NCBI GenBank assembly: GCA_003243275.1 | Contig: QFQR01000003.1 | Location: 124,001-188,000 of the forward strand | From: Leifsonia xyli | Lineage (GTDB): Bacteria; Actinomycetota; Actinomycetes; Actinomycetales; Microbacteriaceae | Length of the DNA stretch: 64,000 nt | Direction of reading: 5' to 3' | Shown: piece after piece, positions 27,414 to 35,316 of the stretch | How the letters are laid out: every line of letters starts with the position of its first letter | Numbering within the stretch: position 1 is the stretch's first letter | Program-made: the position numbers and the translations under genes | Notes under the pieces: model-generated | The model's input: the letters and a program-made list of their open reading frames with translations, nothing else | Database searches by the model: none | Told to the model about the DNA's origin: nothing

Positions 27414-27423
27414 GGCAGGCCGC

Positions 27424-28038
27424 GTGGACTCCGCCATCCGGCGCTACCGCGGCGATGATCTGACCCGGCTGCGCGAGATCTGCGTGCTCACCGGGGCTGC
27501 CGGATCGGATGCCACCGGCCGCTGGTCGAGCGACGAGCTGCTTCCCGACCTCTACCTCGAGCCCTATGTGACGGCCGCCCCCGAATGGGCCTGGGTCGTC
27601 GACGAGGGCGACGGTCCGATCGGCTACCTCGTGTCGGTGCCGCGCACCGAGAGGTTCGTGAGGTGGTGGCGGTCGAAATGGTCGCCGTGGTTCGCCGATC
27701 GCTATCCGCGTCCGCACGAGCCGTATTCGGCCGAGGAGCAGCTCGTGCGGCGCGGCTACGACCCGGAGCTGATCACCATCCCCGAGCTCGACGAGTACCC
27801 CGCGCACTTCCACATCGACCTGCTCCCTGCGGCCCAGCGACGCGGCTACGGGCGCGCCCTCATCGAGGCGGTGCTCATCCCGGCGCTCGCGAAGGCGGGC
27901 GTGCCGGGGGTGCACCTCGTCGTGGACCCGGAGAACGCCGCGGCGGGCGCCTTCTACGAGGCGGTCGGCTTCACTCCGCTGCCGTCGTCGACCACCGCCA
28001 TGCCCGTGCTCGGCCGGTGGATCCCGCCGCGCTCATAG
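27424..28038 (+). CDS. GNAT-family N-acetyltransferase
   Basis: Protein of 204 residues with the acetyl-CoA binding core AHFHIDLLPAAQRRGYGRALIEAVL (RxxGxG/A motif) and the C-terminal GNAT strand HLVVDPENAAAGAFYEAVGF. The long insertion with RWWRSKWSPWFADRYPRP resembles the GNAT domain found next to bacterial O-GlcNAcase-type enzymes, but the acceptor is unknown. GTG start 10 bp after the preceding stop, with GAGGCAGG upstream. Its 3' end overlaps the convergent membrane protein gene by 6 bp. Confidence 0.85.
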   Translation: MDSAIRRYRGDDLTRLREICVLTGAAGSDATGRWSSDELLPDLYLEPYVTAAPEWAWVVDEGDGPIGYLVSVPRTERFVRWWRSKWSPWFADRYPRPHEPYSAEEQLVRRGYDPELITIPELDEYPAHFHIDLLPAAQRRGYGRALIEAVLIPALAKAGVPGVHLVVDPENAAAGAFYEAVGFTPLPSSTTAMPVLGRWIPPRS

Positions 28039-28674
28039 GAAGCGGACGGGCAGGCCGAGCAGGCCCATGATCCAGACGGCCGCGGCGAGCGCCACCAGCA
28101 GCGCCACGGTGCAGATCGCGACCTGGAGCGGGCGGCGGTTCTCGAACCAGTAGATCGCGCCGGGGTAGTTGCGGAAGAAGTCGCGCATCGACATCGGCTC
28201 GGCGATGTCCTCGACCGGCACGGGCAGGGCGGCCGCGAGCGCACGGAGGTCGGCGTCGTGCCAGAAATTGCCGCGCATCCGGAACACCCGCCGCCCGTTC
28301 TCGCCCATCACCAGCAGCTGGATCACGGGGTCGGGTGCCGCGCCGAGGTGGGTCGGCACGAGCAGCACCCTGCGCACCTCGGCGAGCGGCACGCGCACGG
28401 TCGGGGTGAAGATCCCGTTGCCGCGGAGCTCGTCGGCGGTGACCTCGCAGAACACGCTCAGTTGCCGCCACAGCAGCAGCAGGCCGATCACGATCACCGC
28501 GAGGTGCGTGATCGCCACCACCCAGAGACCCCCGCGCGTCGAGGCGAACCAGTAGGCGACCGCGAAGATCGGCGTCGTCCCGAGCAGGATCGCCGCGAAG
28601 GCGTTCCCGAGCAGCGAGTACTTCGGCCGCACCCGGATGCGCACCCCCCGCGTCTCGTCCGCTGCCGCCGTCAC
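28033..28674 (-). CDS. PH-like membrane protein of unknown function
   Basis: Protein of 213 residues. Two hydrophobic helices at about residues 22-70 (LLGNAFAAILLGTTPIFAVAY; ITHLAVIVIGLLLLW), a soluble segment of ~100 residues resembling bacterial PH-like domains (VTADELRGNGIFTPTVRVPLAEVRRVLLV), and a C-terminal helix pair (VAICTVALLVALAAAVWIMGLLG). No enzymatic motif is seen. I cannot assign a function. Convergent with the GNAT gene and divergent from the ABC transporter. Confidence 0.7.
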   Translation of the reverse strand: MTAAADETRGVRIRVRPKYSLLGNAFAAILLGTTPIFAVAYWFASTRGGLWVVAITHLAVIVIGLLLLWRQLSVFCEVTADELRGNGIFTPTVRVPLAEVRRVLLVPTHLGAAPDPVIQLLVMGENGRRVFRMRGNFWHDADLRALAAALPVPVEDIAEPMSMRDFFRNYPGAIYWFENRRPLQVAICTVALLVALAAAVWIMGLLGLPVRFL

Positions 28675-28727
28675 CGCACCAGGCTAGGCCACAGCGGCTC
28701 GCGCGCGCCGTCGGCTAGCGTTGCCGC

Positions 28728-29516
28728 ATGTCTCCTGCAGCGGTCGACCCCGTCGCCGAACCGGTCGCGGCGCTGACCCTCACCGGCCTCGTCAAGCGCT
28801 TCGGCGGGGTCGTCGCCGTCGACGGGATCGAGCTCGCGGTGCCCACCGGTTCCTTCTACGGGCTCGTCGGGCCGAACGGTGCGGGCAAGACCACGACCCT
28901 CTCGATGGCGACCGGGCTGCTCCGACCCGACGCGGGGACCGCATCCGTGCACGGTGTCGACGTCTGGACGGATCCGGTGGCGGCGAAGCGGATGATCGGC
29001 AACCTCGCCGACGGGGTGCGGCTGTTCGACCGCCTCACCGGTGAGCAGCTCATCACCTACACCGGCCTGCTGTTCTCGCTCCCGCGCGAGGAGGTCGCCG
29101 CCCGCACGGCCGACCTGCTGCAACTGATGGACCTCGGCTCCTCGGCCGGGGTCGCGGTCGCCGACTACTCGGCGGGCATGACCAAGAAGGTCGCGCTCGC
29201 CTGCGCCCTCGTGCACGCGCCGCGCCTGCTCGTGCTCGACGAGCCCTTCGAATCGGTCGACCCGGTCTCGGCCGCCAACATCGAAGACGTGCTGCGCTCC
29301 TACACGGCCAGCGGCGGCACCGTCATCGTCTCCAGTCATTCGATGGATCTCGTGCAGCGGATGTGCGATCACGTCGCGATCATCTCCTCCGGCCGGGTGC
29401 TCGTCGCGGGCACCCTCGACGAGGTGCGGGGGGATGCGACCCTGCAGGACCGCTTCCTCCAGCTCGTCGGCGGACGCGTGCACTCGGAGGGGCCGGCGTG
29501 GTTGCGACAGTCCTGA
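28728..29516 (+). CDS. ABC transporter ATP-binding protein
   Basis: ATPase of 262 residues with Walker A GPNGAGKTTT, signature YSAGMTKK (atypical for LSGGQ but usual in this export subgroup), Walker B LLVLDEPFE and switch histidine in VIVSSHSMD. The ATG is 6 nt after TAGCGT, so the message may be leaderless. It overlaps the following permease by 19 bp, forming a two-gene exporter of the ABC-2 type. The substrate is unknown; lack of a binding protein argues for export. Confidence 0.92.
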   Translation: MSPAAVDPVAEPVAALTLTGLVKRFGGVVAVDGIELAVPTGSFYGLVGPNGAGKTTTLSMATGLLRPDAGTASVHGVDVWTDPVAAKRMIGNLADGVRLFDRLTGEQLITYTGLLFSLPREEVAARTADLLQLMDLGSSAGVAVADYSAGMTKKVALACALVHAPRLLVLDEPFESVDPVSAANIEDVLRSYTASGGTVIVSSHSMDLVQRMCDHVAIISSGRVLVAGTLDEVRGDATLQDRFLQLVGGRVHSEGPAWLRQS

Positions 29517-31075
29517 GGCTCAGGTACCGCATCCTCGGCAACATGCTCACGCGGAGCGTCTGGCAGCTCGTGGGTTTCGTGTTCGGGGCGATCGGCGCGG
29601 CCGGCGGCCTCCTGATCGCGACGGTCGGGCTGGTCGTGATCGGTGCGTCGGGGCTCGATGCGGTTCGCGGCGTCGTGACGGTCGGCGGGGCGCTGCTCGT
29701 GGTCGGCTGGAGCGTCGCGCCGCTCGTGGCCGGAGGCGTCGACACGACGATCGAGGCGGAGCAGCTCGCGCCGTTCCCGATGTCGACGCGGCGCATCATG
29801 CTCGCGCTGACCGTCGTGGGACTCGCGGGCATCCCCGGTATCGCCACCTCGCTCGGCACGGTGGGCGCGCTCGCCGCGTGGGGCCGCTGGCCGGTCGCTC
29901 TCCTCGCGGCGCTCGTCTGCCTGCCGCTCGGTGTGCTCAGCTGCGTCATCGCCTCGCGCACCGTCGCCTCGTTCTCCACCCGCGGCGCAGGGCGCCTCGG
30001 CAACATCCTCGCTCTCGTGCTGTTCTCCCTGTTGGTGCTCGCCGGGCCGATCACGACCGGGCTGCTGGGGCTCATCGGCGCCGGCTCCGGCATCCAGGAC
30101 CGGATCGGCGCGGTCGTCACGGGCGTGTCCTGGACCCCGGTGGGAGCGATCTGGGCCGTTCCCGGCGACCTCGCCGCGGGGGCCTATGCGACCGGCATCC
30201 TGAAGCTGCTCATCGCCCTCGCGACGCTCGCGGTGCTCTGGCTGCTGTGGCGGCGCAACGTGGTCGCGGCGTCCGCGTCGCCGCGTCGCCGCGTCGCGGC
30301 CGGGCGCGCCGGACGACTCGGCTGGTTCGGGCTCGCCCGCACCGGCGGCGTCGGGGCGACCTGGGCGCGCTCGCTGCGCTACTGGCTGAGCGATCCGCGC
30401 TACCTGCGCAACCTGGTGATCGTCGCGCTGCTTCCGGTGCTGTTCGCGTTCGCTCTCGGTGGGCGCACCGATTCCACACAGTTCGCCTTCGCGGTGCTGC
30501 TGCCGGCGTTGTTGCTGGGGCTCGTGCCGTACGCCGACGTGTCCTACGACGGCACGGCGTTCGCCTCGGTGCTCGCGACCGGCGTCCGGGGCCGCGACGA
30601 CCGGGCGGGCAGGCTGCTCGGTGCCGCGAGCGCCGCCGTGCCGCTCGTGATCGTCGTCACCACCGTCACGGTCGGGCTCTCGGGCCGCTGGCTGCTGCTG
30701 CCGGCGATTCTCGGATGCGGAGTCGGCGCGGTGCTCGCAGGCCTCGGCATCTCGGCCGTGAGCTCGGCGCACCTGGTGATCCCGGTGCCGGCCTCGGGTG
30801 ACAACGCCTTCAAACGGGTGCCGGGGCAGAGCTTCTGGGTGGGGTTCGCGCTCATGGGCTTCACGCTGCTCGCGGGGGTTTTCGTCGTGCCGGCTCTCGT
30901 GCTGGCGATCCTGGCCGCGCTGCAGGACTCGGCGGTGCTGTCGTGGCTCGCGCTGCTGGTCGGCCTCGGGGTCGGGGTCGGGGTCGCCCGGGCGGGCGTC
31001 GTGATCGGCGGTCGCCACTTCGACCGCACCGGCCCGCTGCTGCTGGCCCGCATCCGCGCGACCGCCGGCTACTGA
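29498..31075 (+). CDS. ABC-2-type transporter permease
   Basis: Membrane protein of 525 residues with about 12 predicted helices arranged as two sets. The start is the GTG at 29498, inside the end of the ATPase gene, preceded by GGAGG at the right distance; the longer open frame upstream has no ribosome binding site. It resembles large actinobacterial ABC-2 permeases paired with a single ATPase. Substrate unknown. Confidence 0.85.
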   Translation: MVATVLRLRYRILGNMLTRSVWQLVGFVFGAIGAAGGLLIATVGLVVIGASGLDAVRGVVTVGGALLVVGWSVAPLVAGGVDTTIEAEQLAPFPMSTRRIMLALTVVGLAGIPGIATSLGTVGALAAWGRWPVALLAALVCLPLGVLSCVIASRTVASFSTRGAGRLGNILALVLFSLLVLAGPITTGLLGLIGAGSGIQDRIGAVVTGVSWTPVGAIWAVPGDLAAGAYATGILKLLIALATLAVLWLLWRRNVVAASASPRRRVAAGRAGRLGWFGLARTGGVGATWARSLRYWLSDPRYLRNLVIVALLPVLFAFALGGRTDSTQFAFAVLLPALLLGLVPYADVSYDGTAFASVLATGVRGRDDRAGRLLGAASAAVPLVIVVTTVTVGLSGRWLLLPAILGCGVGAVLAGLGISAVSSAHLVIPVPASGDNAFKRVPGQSFWVGFALMGFTLLAGVFVVPALVLAILAALQDSAVLSWLALLVGLGVGVGVARAGVVIGGRHFDRTGPLLLARIRATAGY

Positions 31076-31082
31076 GCGCGTC

Positions 31083-31152
31083 GCAGAAGCAGGACGAATC
31101 GCGGCGTCCGCGTCGTCGGCGGTCGCCGGCGCACAGATCCTCCTGCTTCTGC
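31083..31152. repeat. Inverted repeat upstream of the DUF559 gene
   Basis: GCAGAAGCAGGA at 31083-31094 pairs perfectly with 31141-31152 (12 bp, 46-nt spacer). The left arm extended to GCAGAAGCAGGACGAATCGC (31083-31102) also pairs perfectly over 20 bp with 32147-32166 beyond the DUF559 gene. It starts 8 nt after the ABC permease stop and could serve as its terminator. Confidence 0.75.
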
Positions 31153-31244
31153 AACGCTCCTCCCCAGACCGGGCCGTCCTGCGAGATCCCACGATCGTGC
31201 TCCCGGCCCGACCGGCGCCCCTCGCGGCGGAGGATCCTCGCCGT

Positions 31245-32072
31245 ATGCACCCGGATTCACCTCGACTCGTCCGCAGCCGGCGGCTGAAGAGCCACGGCTG
31301 GACGGACCGGGACATCCGCGCGGCCGTCGACCAGGGACGGCTCATCCGTGTGCGAGCGGGCGCCTTCTGCCCTCCCGACGCGGATCCGGCTGTGCTCGCC
31401 GCCGCGCGGGAGCGCGGGCGTCTCTGCTGCGTCTCGGAGCTCCGACGGCTCGGCGTCTTCGTGATGGAGCACGCCGAACTGCACATCCACGTCGTCCCGA
31501 CGGCGGCGCGACTCTCCGAGACACGGGCGGCCCGTCGGCACCGGCGCCATCTGATCCGGGAGCCCGATCCCGACGCACTGTGCGTCGAGCCGATCGACGC
31601 CGTCCGCGATGCGGTCATCTGCCAGCAGCCTCGAGCGGCGATCGCGACCATCGACTCCGCGCTGCACGAAGGGGTGCTGCGGCTCGATGAACTCGACGAG
31701 CTGTTCTCGTCGCTGCCCCGCAGATTCCGCCGTCTTCGTCGCCTCCTGGATCACCGAGCCGAGTCCGGCCCCGAGAGCCTGATGCGCATCATCCTCCGTT
31801 CTCTCGGCTGCCGCGTCGAGGTGCAGGTGCAGATCGAGGGGGTCGGCAGGGTCGACTTCCTCGTCGACGGCTGGCTCATCGTGGAGTGCGACAGCGAGGC
31901 CCACCATTCGAGCTGGCGTGCCCAGAAGCGGGATCGACGGCGCGACCTGGCGGCGGCCGAGCGGGGGTACGCGAGCTTTCGGCCGATTGCCGAAGACATC
32001 ATGTGGCACGCCGATCAGGTGCGGGCAGCGATCCAGGGGCTGCTCGCGACGCGGAGAGCGCGTCGGGCCTAG
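31245..32072 (+). CDS. AbiEi-N / DUF559 (Vsr-like nuclease fold) protein
   Basis: Protein of 275 residues. The N-terminal ~60 residues (RSRRLKSHGWTDRDIRAAVDQGRLIRVRAGAF) resemble the winged-helix domain of AbiEi-type antitoxins. The C-terminus from ~190 is DUF559, a PD-(D/E)XK/Vsr-like fold: VDFLVDGWLIVECDSEAHHSS supplies the D...ExD core and QKRDRRRDLAAAERGYASFR the conserved basic follow-on. GGAGG precedes the ATG at 31245; a GTG at 31197 is less likely. Families with this layout are numerous in actinobacteria without known function. It stands alone and is bracketed by inverted repeats. Confidence 0.78.
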   Translation: MHPDSPRLVRSRRLKSHGWTDRDIRAAVDQGRLIRVRAGAFCPPDADPAVLAAARERGRLCCVSELRRLGVFVMEHAELHIHVVPTAARLSETRAARRHRRHLIREPDPDALCVEPIDAVRDAVICQQPRAAIATIDSALHEGVLRLDELDELFSSLPRRFRRLRRLLDHRAESGPESLMRIILRSLGCRVEVQVQIEGVGRVDFLVDGWLIVECDSEAHHSSWRAQKRDRRRDLAAAERGYASFRPIAEDIMWHADQVRAAIQGLLATRRARRA

Positions 32073-32098
32073 CCGGTACGTCCCGACTCCGCTGTCAC

Positions 32099-32166
32099 GG
32101 AAGCAGGAGAGAACTGCGGTCGGCCGCCGCGACTGCGACAGGACGGGCGATTCGTCCTGCTTCTGC
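32099..32166. repeat. Inverted repeat downstream of the DUF559 gene
   Basis: GGAAGCAGGAGAGAA near 32099-32113 is imperfectly complementary to TTCGTCCTGCTTC near 32151-32163. The right side GCGATTCGTCCTGCTTCTGC (32147-32166) is the exact reverse complement of 31083-31102 on the other side of the gene, so the gene lies between a perfect 20-bp inverted pair 1,044 bp apart. Confidence 0.75.
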
Positions 32167-32170
32167 AACA

Positions 32171-32208
32171 CCCGAAGAAGAAGGCCCCACCCCGAGGGGC
32201 AGGGCCTT
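32171..32208 (-). terminator. Intrinsic terminator of the ffs/tRNA-Ser transcript
   Basis: On the minus strand AAGGCCCTGCCC and GGGTGGGGCCTT form a G+C-rich stem around a CTCG loop (32181-32208), followed by CTTCTTCGGG. It lies 8 nt beyond the tRNA-Ser 3' end. Confidence 0.8.
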
Positions 32209-32215
32209 CACAACG

Positions 32216-32300
32216 CGGAGGATGGGGGATTCGAACCCCCGAGGGCTTTCACCCAACACGCTTTCCAAGCGTGCGCCATAGGCCACTAGGCGAATCCTCC
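32216..32300 (-). tRNA. tRNA-Ser (anticodon GGA)
   Basis: Minus-strand cloverleaf of 85 nt including the discriminator. Acceptor stem GGAGGAT/ATCCTCC, D-arm with CCTAGTGGCCTATGG, anticodon loop CTTGGAAAG (GGA, serine), long variable arm TTGGGTGAAAGCCCTC typical of class II serine tRNAs, and T-arm GGGGGTTCGAATCCCCC. CCA is not encoded. It begins about 6 nt after the ffs RNA, so both probably come from one transcript. Confidence 0.96.
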
Positions 32301-32305
32301 TGGCG

Positions 32306-32398
32306 AGGACCCCCCGCGCACCCGCCAGAGCCCGGTTACCCTTGCTGCGTTTCCGCCCTGGGGGAGTTGGCCTGGATGGCGCCACGCGGGGAGCCGCC
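32306..32398 (-). ncRNA. ffs: Signal recognition particle RNA (small SRP RNA)
   Basis: The minus strand contains the domain IV core CAGGGCGGAAACGCAGCAAG, with the GGAAAC apical loop and the AGCA internal loop bound by Ffh. The flanks pair (CTCCCCGCG with CGCGGGGGG) into the ~93-nt hairpin of a small bacterial SRP RNA. A -10 box TAGACT (32403-32408) lies ~5 nt before the start. Position next to dnaX-recR matches other bacteria. Ends are approximate. The TMEM175-like reading frame enters this gene and stops inside it. Confidence 0.9.
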
Positions 32399-33076
32399 GG
32401 ACAGTCTACCGGCTTCCGACCTCGCGGGGCGCCGCGGGCCACCGCCTCGCCGCCGCGAGCGGCGCGGGAACAGCAGGAACAGCGCGATCAGCAGGTAGCC
32501 GACGACCGCCGTCGCGGGGAGGAAGAAGCCGAGCACGATGAAGACGCCGTAGCCCGCGAGACTCGGGGTGAGGCGCCCGGTGAGGAGAGCGAGCTCCGCA
32601 GGCTCTGCATCGCGGCGCACGAGCTTCGCCCGCAACGCGTAGCGCCAGAGCGCGGAGAGCAGCAGTGCGCACAACAGCAGGGTGAGTCCGTAGACGACCG
32701 CGGCCACCGGCTCGGCGCTCGTCCCGTTGTACTCGGAGAGCAGCCGGGTGGTGAACGGCAGCAGGCACACGAAGAACAGGAGGGCGAGGTTGAGGCGGAG
32801 GAAGCCGGCGTTCGTCGTCTCGAGGTACTCGGTGATGGCGTGGTGGCCGATCCAGATCGCGCCGATCGTCGTGAAGCTCACCAGGTAGCCGAGGTATCCG
32901 GGCCACTCCTCGACGATCGCCTGCCACAGGTTGTGCACGGATGCGGGGGTTTCCGGGATCGCGAGGTCGAGCACGAGGAGGGTGATCGCGATCGCGAGCA
33001 CACCGTCGCTGAAGGCCTCCATCCGGCTCTTCCCCTGGTGCCGGTGGGGGGTTGTCGTGTTCGCGCTCTCGCCCAC
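32336..33076 (-). CDS. TMEM175-family potassium channel-like protein
   Basis: Membrane protein of 246 residues, TMEM175/DUF1211 family. The signature helix RMEAFSDGVLAIAITLLVLDL (FSD motif, residues ~18-38) starts a six-helix core; later segments include IGAIWIGHHAITEYL and LLFFVCLLPFTTRLLSEY. Homologues conduct K+. GTG start at 33076 with GGAGGAGGA upstream. The last ~21 codons after a basic tail (RRSRRRGG) are encoded inside the SRP RNA gene and end at a TAA within the SRP domain IV region, so the natural C-terminus is unusual. Confidence 0.85.
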   Translation of the reverse strand: MGESANTTTPHRHQGKSRMEAFSDGVLAIAITLLVLDLAIPETPASVHNLWQAIVEEWPGYLGYLVSFTTIGAIWIGHHAITEYLETTNAGFLRLNLALLFFVCLLPFTTRLLSEYNGTSAEPVAAVVYGLTLLLCALLLSALWRYALRAKLVRRDAEPAELALLTGRLTPSLAGYGVFIVLGFFLPATAVVGYLLIALFLLFPRRSRRRGGGPRRPARSEAGRLSGGSPRGAIQANSPRAETQQG

Positions 33077-33153
33077 GCGCGAATCCTCCTCCCGAGGCGC
33101 TTCGGGATCAAGCCCGGCCGGTCGGCGTCGGTCGCGCCGACTACTCTGGACGC

Positions 33154-35313
33154 GTGGTCACCGCCCTCTACCGTCGCTACCGACCGGAGACGTTCGCCGA
33201 GCTCATCGGCCAGGCGCAGGTGACCGATCCGCTGCGCACGGCGCTGCGCACCGACCGCGTCGGCCACGCCTACCTCTTCTCGGGTCCCCGTGGATGCGGC
33301 AAGACGACGAGCGCGCGCATCCTGGCCCGCTGCCTGAACTGCGCCCAGGGCCCCACCGACACCCCCTGCGGCACCTGCCCGAGCTGCGTCGAGCTGGCCC
33401 GCGACGGGGGCGGCTCGCTCGACGTGATCGAGATCGACGCCGCGAGCCACAACGGTGTCGACGACGCCCGCGACCTGCGCGACCGCGCGGCCTTCGCCCC
33501 CGCGCGCGACCGCTACAAGATCTTCATCCTCGACGAGGCGCACATGGTGACCCCGCAGGGCTTCAACGCGCTGCTCAAGCTCGTCGAGGAGCCGCCGGAG
33601 CACGTCAAGTTCATCTTCGCGACGACCGAGCCCGAGAAGGTCATCGGCACGATCCGCTCGCGCACCCACCACTATCCGTTCCGGCTCGTGCCGCCCGCTC
33701 AGATGCTCGACTACGTGCAGCAGTTGTGCACCTCGGAGGGCATCGAGGTGGAGGGCGGCGTGTTGCCGCTCGTCGTGCGCGCGGGTGGCGGCTCGGTGCG
33801 CGACACCCTCTCGCTGCTCGACCAGCTGATCGCCGGCTCCGAGGATGCGACGGTGCGCTACGAACGCGCGGTCGCCCTGCTCGGCTACACGCATGGCGCC
33901 TTGCTCGACGAGGTCGTCGATGCGCTCGCCGCCCGCGACGCGCAGGGGGTGTTCGCCGGCGTCGACCGGGTCATCCAGACCGGTCAGGATCCGCGTCGTT
34001 TCGTGGAGGACCTGCTCGAGCGACTGCGCGACCTCATCGTCGTCGCCGCCACCCGCGACGACGCGGGAGCCGTGCTGCGGGGGGTTCCCGCCGACGAGAT
34101 CGAGCGGATGCAGCACCAGGCGGCCGCCTACGGTCCGGTCGAGCTCTCCCGTGCCGCCGATGTCGTGAACTCGGCGCTCACCGAGATGACCGGTGCCACC
34201 TCCCCGCGCCTGCACCTCGAGCTCATGGCGGCGCGACTGCTCGTGCCCTCGTCGGACGAGTCGGAGCGCGGCACCCTCGTGCGGGTCGAGCGGCTCGAGC
34301 GCCGTATCGGCATCGAGGGAGCGGATGCCGCGCCCGTCCGCTCTCCGGCGGTCGAGGGGAGCCCTGCCGCGCGCGCGCAACCCCCGGCTGTCGAGGACCG
34401 CCAGGCGAAGCCCGCTCACTCTCCGGTGGTCGAGGAGCGCCCGGCTGCGCCCGCTCAATCCCCGGTGGCCGAGGACCGCCCGGCCGAGCCCGCTCAACCT
34501 CCGGTGGTCGAGGAGCGCCAGGCGAAGCCGGACGCGTCTCGAGACCCCCGCCCCACCCCCGCGACCCCGGTCACCCTGCAGCAGTTGCGCGATGCGTGGC
34601 CCGAGGTGCTCGATGTCGTGCAGGGCATCAAGCGAGGCTCGTGGATGGTCGTCTACACCTCCACCCCGCGGGACTACGACGGCGGCAACGAGGTGCTCAC
34701 CCTCACCTTCCCGAGCGAGAACGACGTGCAGAGCTTCCGCCAGGCGCAGGGCGTGGGGGAGAGTGTGAGCGAACACCTCCGTCAGGCGATCGTGCAGGTG
34801 CTCGGCGTGCGGGTGAAGTTCATCGCCCGTGTCGAGGGCGCCGCAGCCGCGCCCGGCCCGGCACCCCGCCCCGCTGCGGCTGCTCCTGCGGCTGCTCCCG
34901 CGGCGGCGGCCGCGGGCTGGAACGTCACTCCGATCGCCGGGAGCGCAGCGACCGCCGTTCCGGATGACGAGCAGCCGCCGTCCGACGACGAGGCGCCCCC
35001 GCCGCCCGAGGAGCCCGAGCCCGAGCAGCCCGAGCCGACCCGTCCCGAGGCCGTCGAGCAGCGCCCCGCGCCGCGCGCCGCTCCGCAAGACCAGAAGCCC
35101 GCCGCCGCCCAGCCGGCCCCGGCCGCTCCCAGCCGCCCGGAGGCGCGCCGCGCCCGCTACGGCGAGGCGGTCGTGCGCGAGGTGCTCAAGGCGAGCTTCA
35201 TCGAGGAGGTGCAGCTCAACCCCCGCGACCGCCCCGTCCGGCTCGTGGAAGAGGGAGCCCCCGACACCGCATCCGCTACGGGCGCGGCTCCCGGACTCGA
35301 CGGCGAGGCGTAG
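33154..35313 (+). CDS. dnaX: DNA polymerase III subunits gamma and tau
   Basis: Clamp-loader protein of 719 residues. N-terminal AAA+ module: VVTALYRRYRPETFAELIGQ, Walker A SGPRGCGKTTSAR, zinc module CLNCAQGPTDTPCGTCPSC, Walker B FILDEAHMVT, and the SRC-like sensor RSRTHHYPFRL. Domain III follows to ~390. A linker with five 13-residue repeats (34345-34556), a second conserved domain (VTLQQLRDAWPEVLDVVQGIKRGSW) and a long Ala/Pro/Glu-rich segment precede the C-terminal VREVLKASFIEEV. I use the GTG at 33154, 6 nt after TACTCT (33142-33147), as a leaderless start. Confidence 0.95.
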   Translation: MVTALYRRYRPETFAELIGQAQVTDPLRTALRTDRVGHAYLFSGPRGCGKTTSARILARCLNCAQGPTDTPCGTCPSCVELARDGGGSLDVIEIDAASHNGVDDARDLRDRAAFAPARDRYKIFILDEAHMVTPQGFNALLKLVEEPPEHVKFIFATTEPEKVIGTIRSRTHHYPFRLVPPAQMLDYVQQLCTSEGIEVEGGVLPLVVRAGGGSVRDTLSLLDQLIAGSEDATVRYERAVALLGYTHGALLDEVVDALAARDAQGVFAGVDRVIQTGQDPRRFVEDLLERLRDLIVVAATRDDAGAVLRGVPADEIERMQHQAAAYGPVELSRAADVVNSALTEMTGATSPRLHLELMAARLLVPSSDESERGTLVRVERLERRIGIEGADAAPVRSPAVEGSPAARAQPPAVEDRQAKPAHSPVVEERPAAPAQSPVAEDRPAEPAQPPVVEERQAKPDASRDPRPTPATPVTLQQLRDAWPEVLDVVQGIKRGSWMVVYTSTPRDYDGGNEVLTLTFPSENDVQSFRQAQGVGESVSEHLRQAIVQVLGVRVKFIARVEGAAAAPGPAPRPAAAAPAAAPAAAAAGWNVTPIAGSAATAVPDDEQPPSDDEAPPPPEEPEPEQPEPTRPEAVEQRPAPRAAPQDQKPAAAQPAPAAPSRPEARRARYGEAVVREVLKASFIEEVQLNPRDRPVRLVEEGAPDTASATGAAPGLDGEA
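34345..34556 (+). repeat. In-frame 39-bp tandem repeats in dnaX related to the REP-like element
   Basis: Five degenerate 39-bp units (13 codons) encode variants of SPVVEERPAAPAQ. Each begins CCGGtGGTCGAGGAGCGCC; the last ends GCGTCTCGAGACCCCCGCC. These match the two halves of the intergenic REP-like element (CCGCTGGTTGAGTAGC at 16303-16318 and GCGTATCGAAACCCCC at 16327-16342). The in-frame TAG of that element is GAG or GAC here, which keeps the frame open. They lie in the flexible linker between the AAA+ and tau domains. Confidence 0.7.
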
Positions 35314-35316
35314 CGC

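Noticed and set aside
28033..28674. Assignment of the membrane protein as part of the adjacent ABC exporter
   Set aside because: It is on the opposite strand, lacks transporter motifs and overlaps the GNAT gene instead.
31083..32166. Insertion sequence with terminal inverted repeats
   Set aside because: The enclosed gene is not a transposase and I see no flanking target duplication; kept only as a possible cassette.
34345..34556. CRISPR array
   Set aside because: The repeats are tandem, 39 bp, without unique spacers, and in frame within dnaX.
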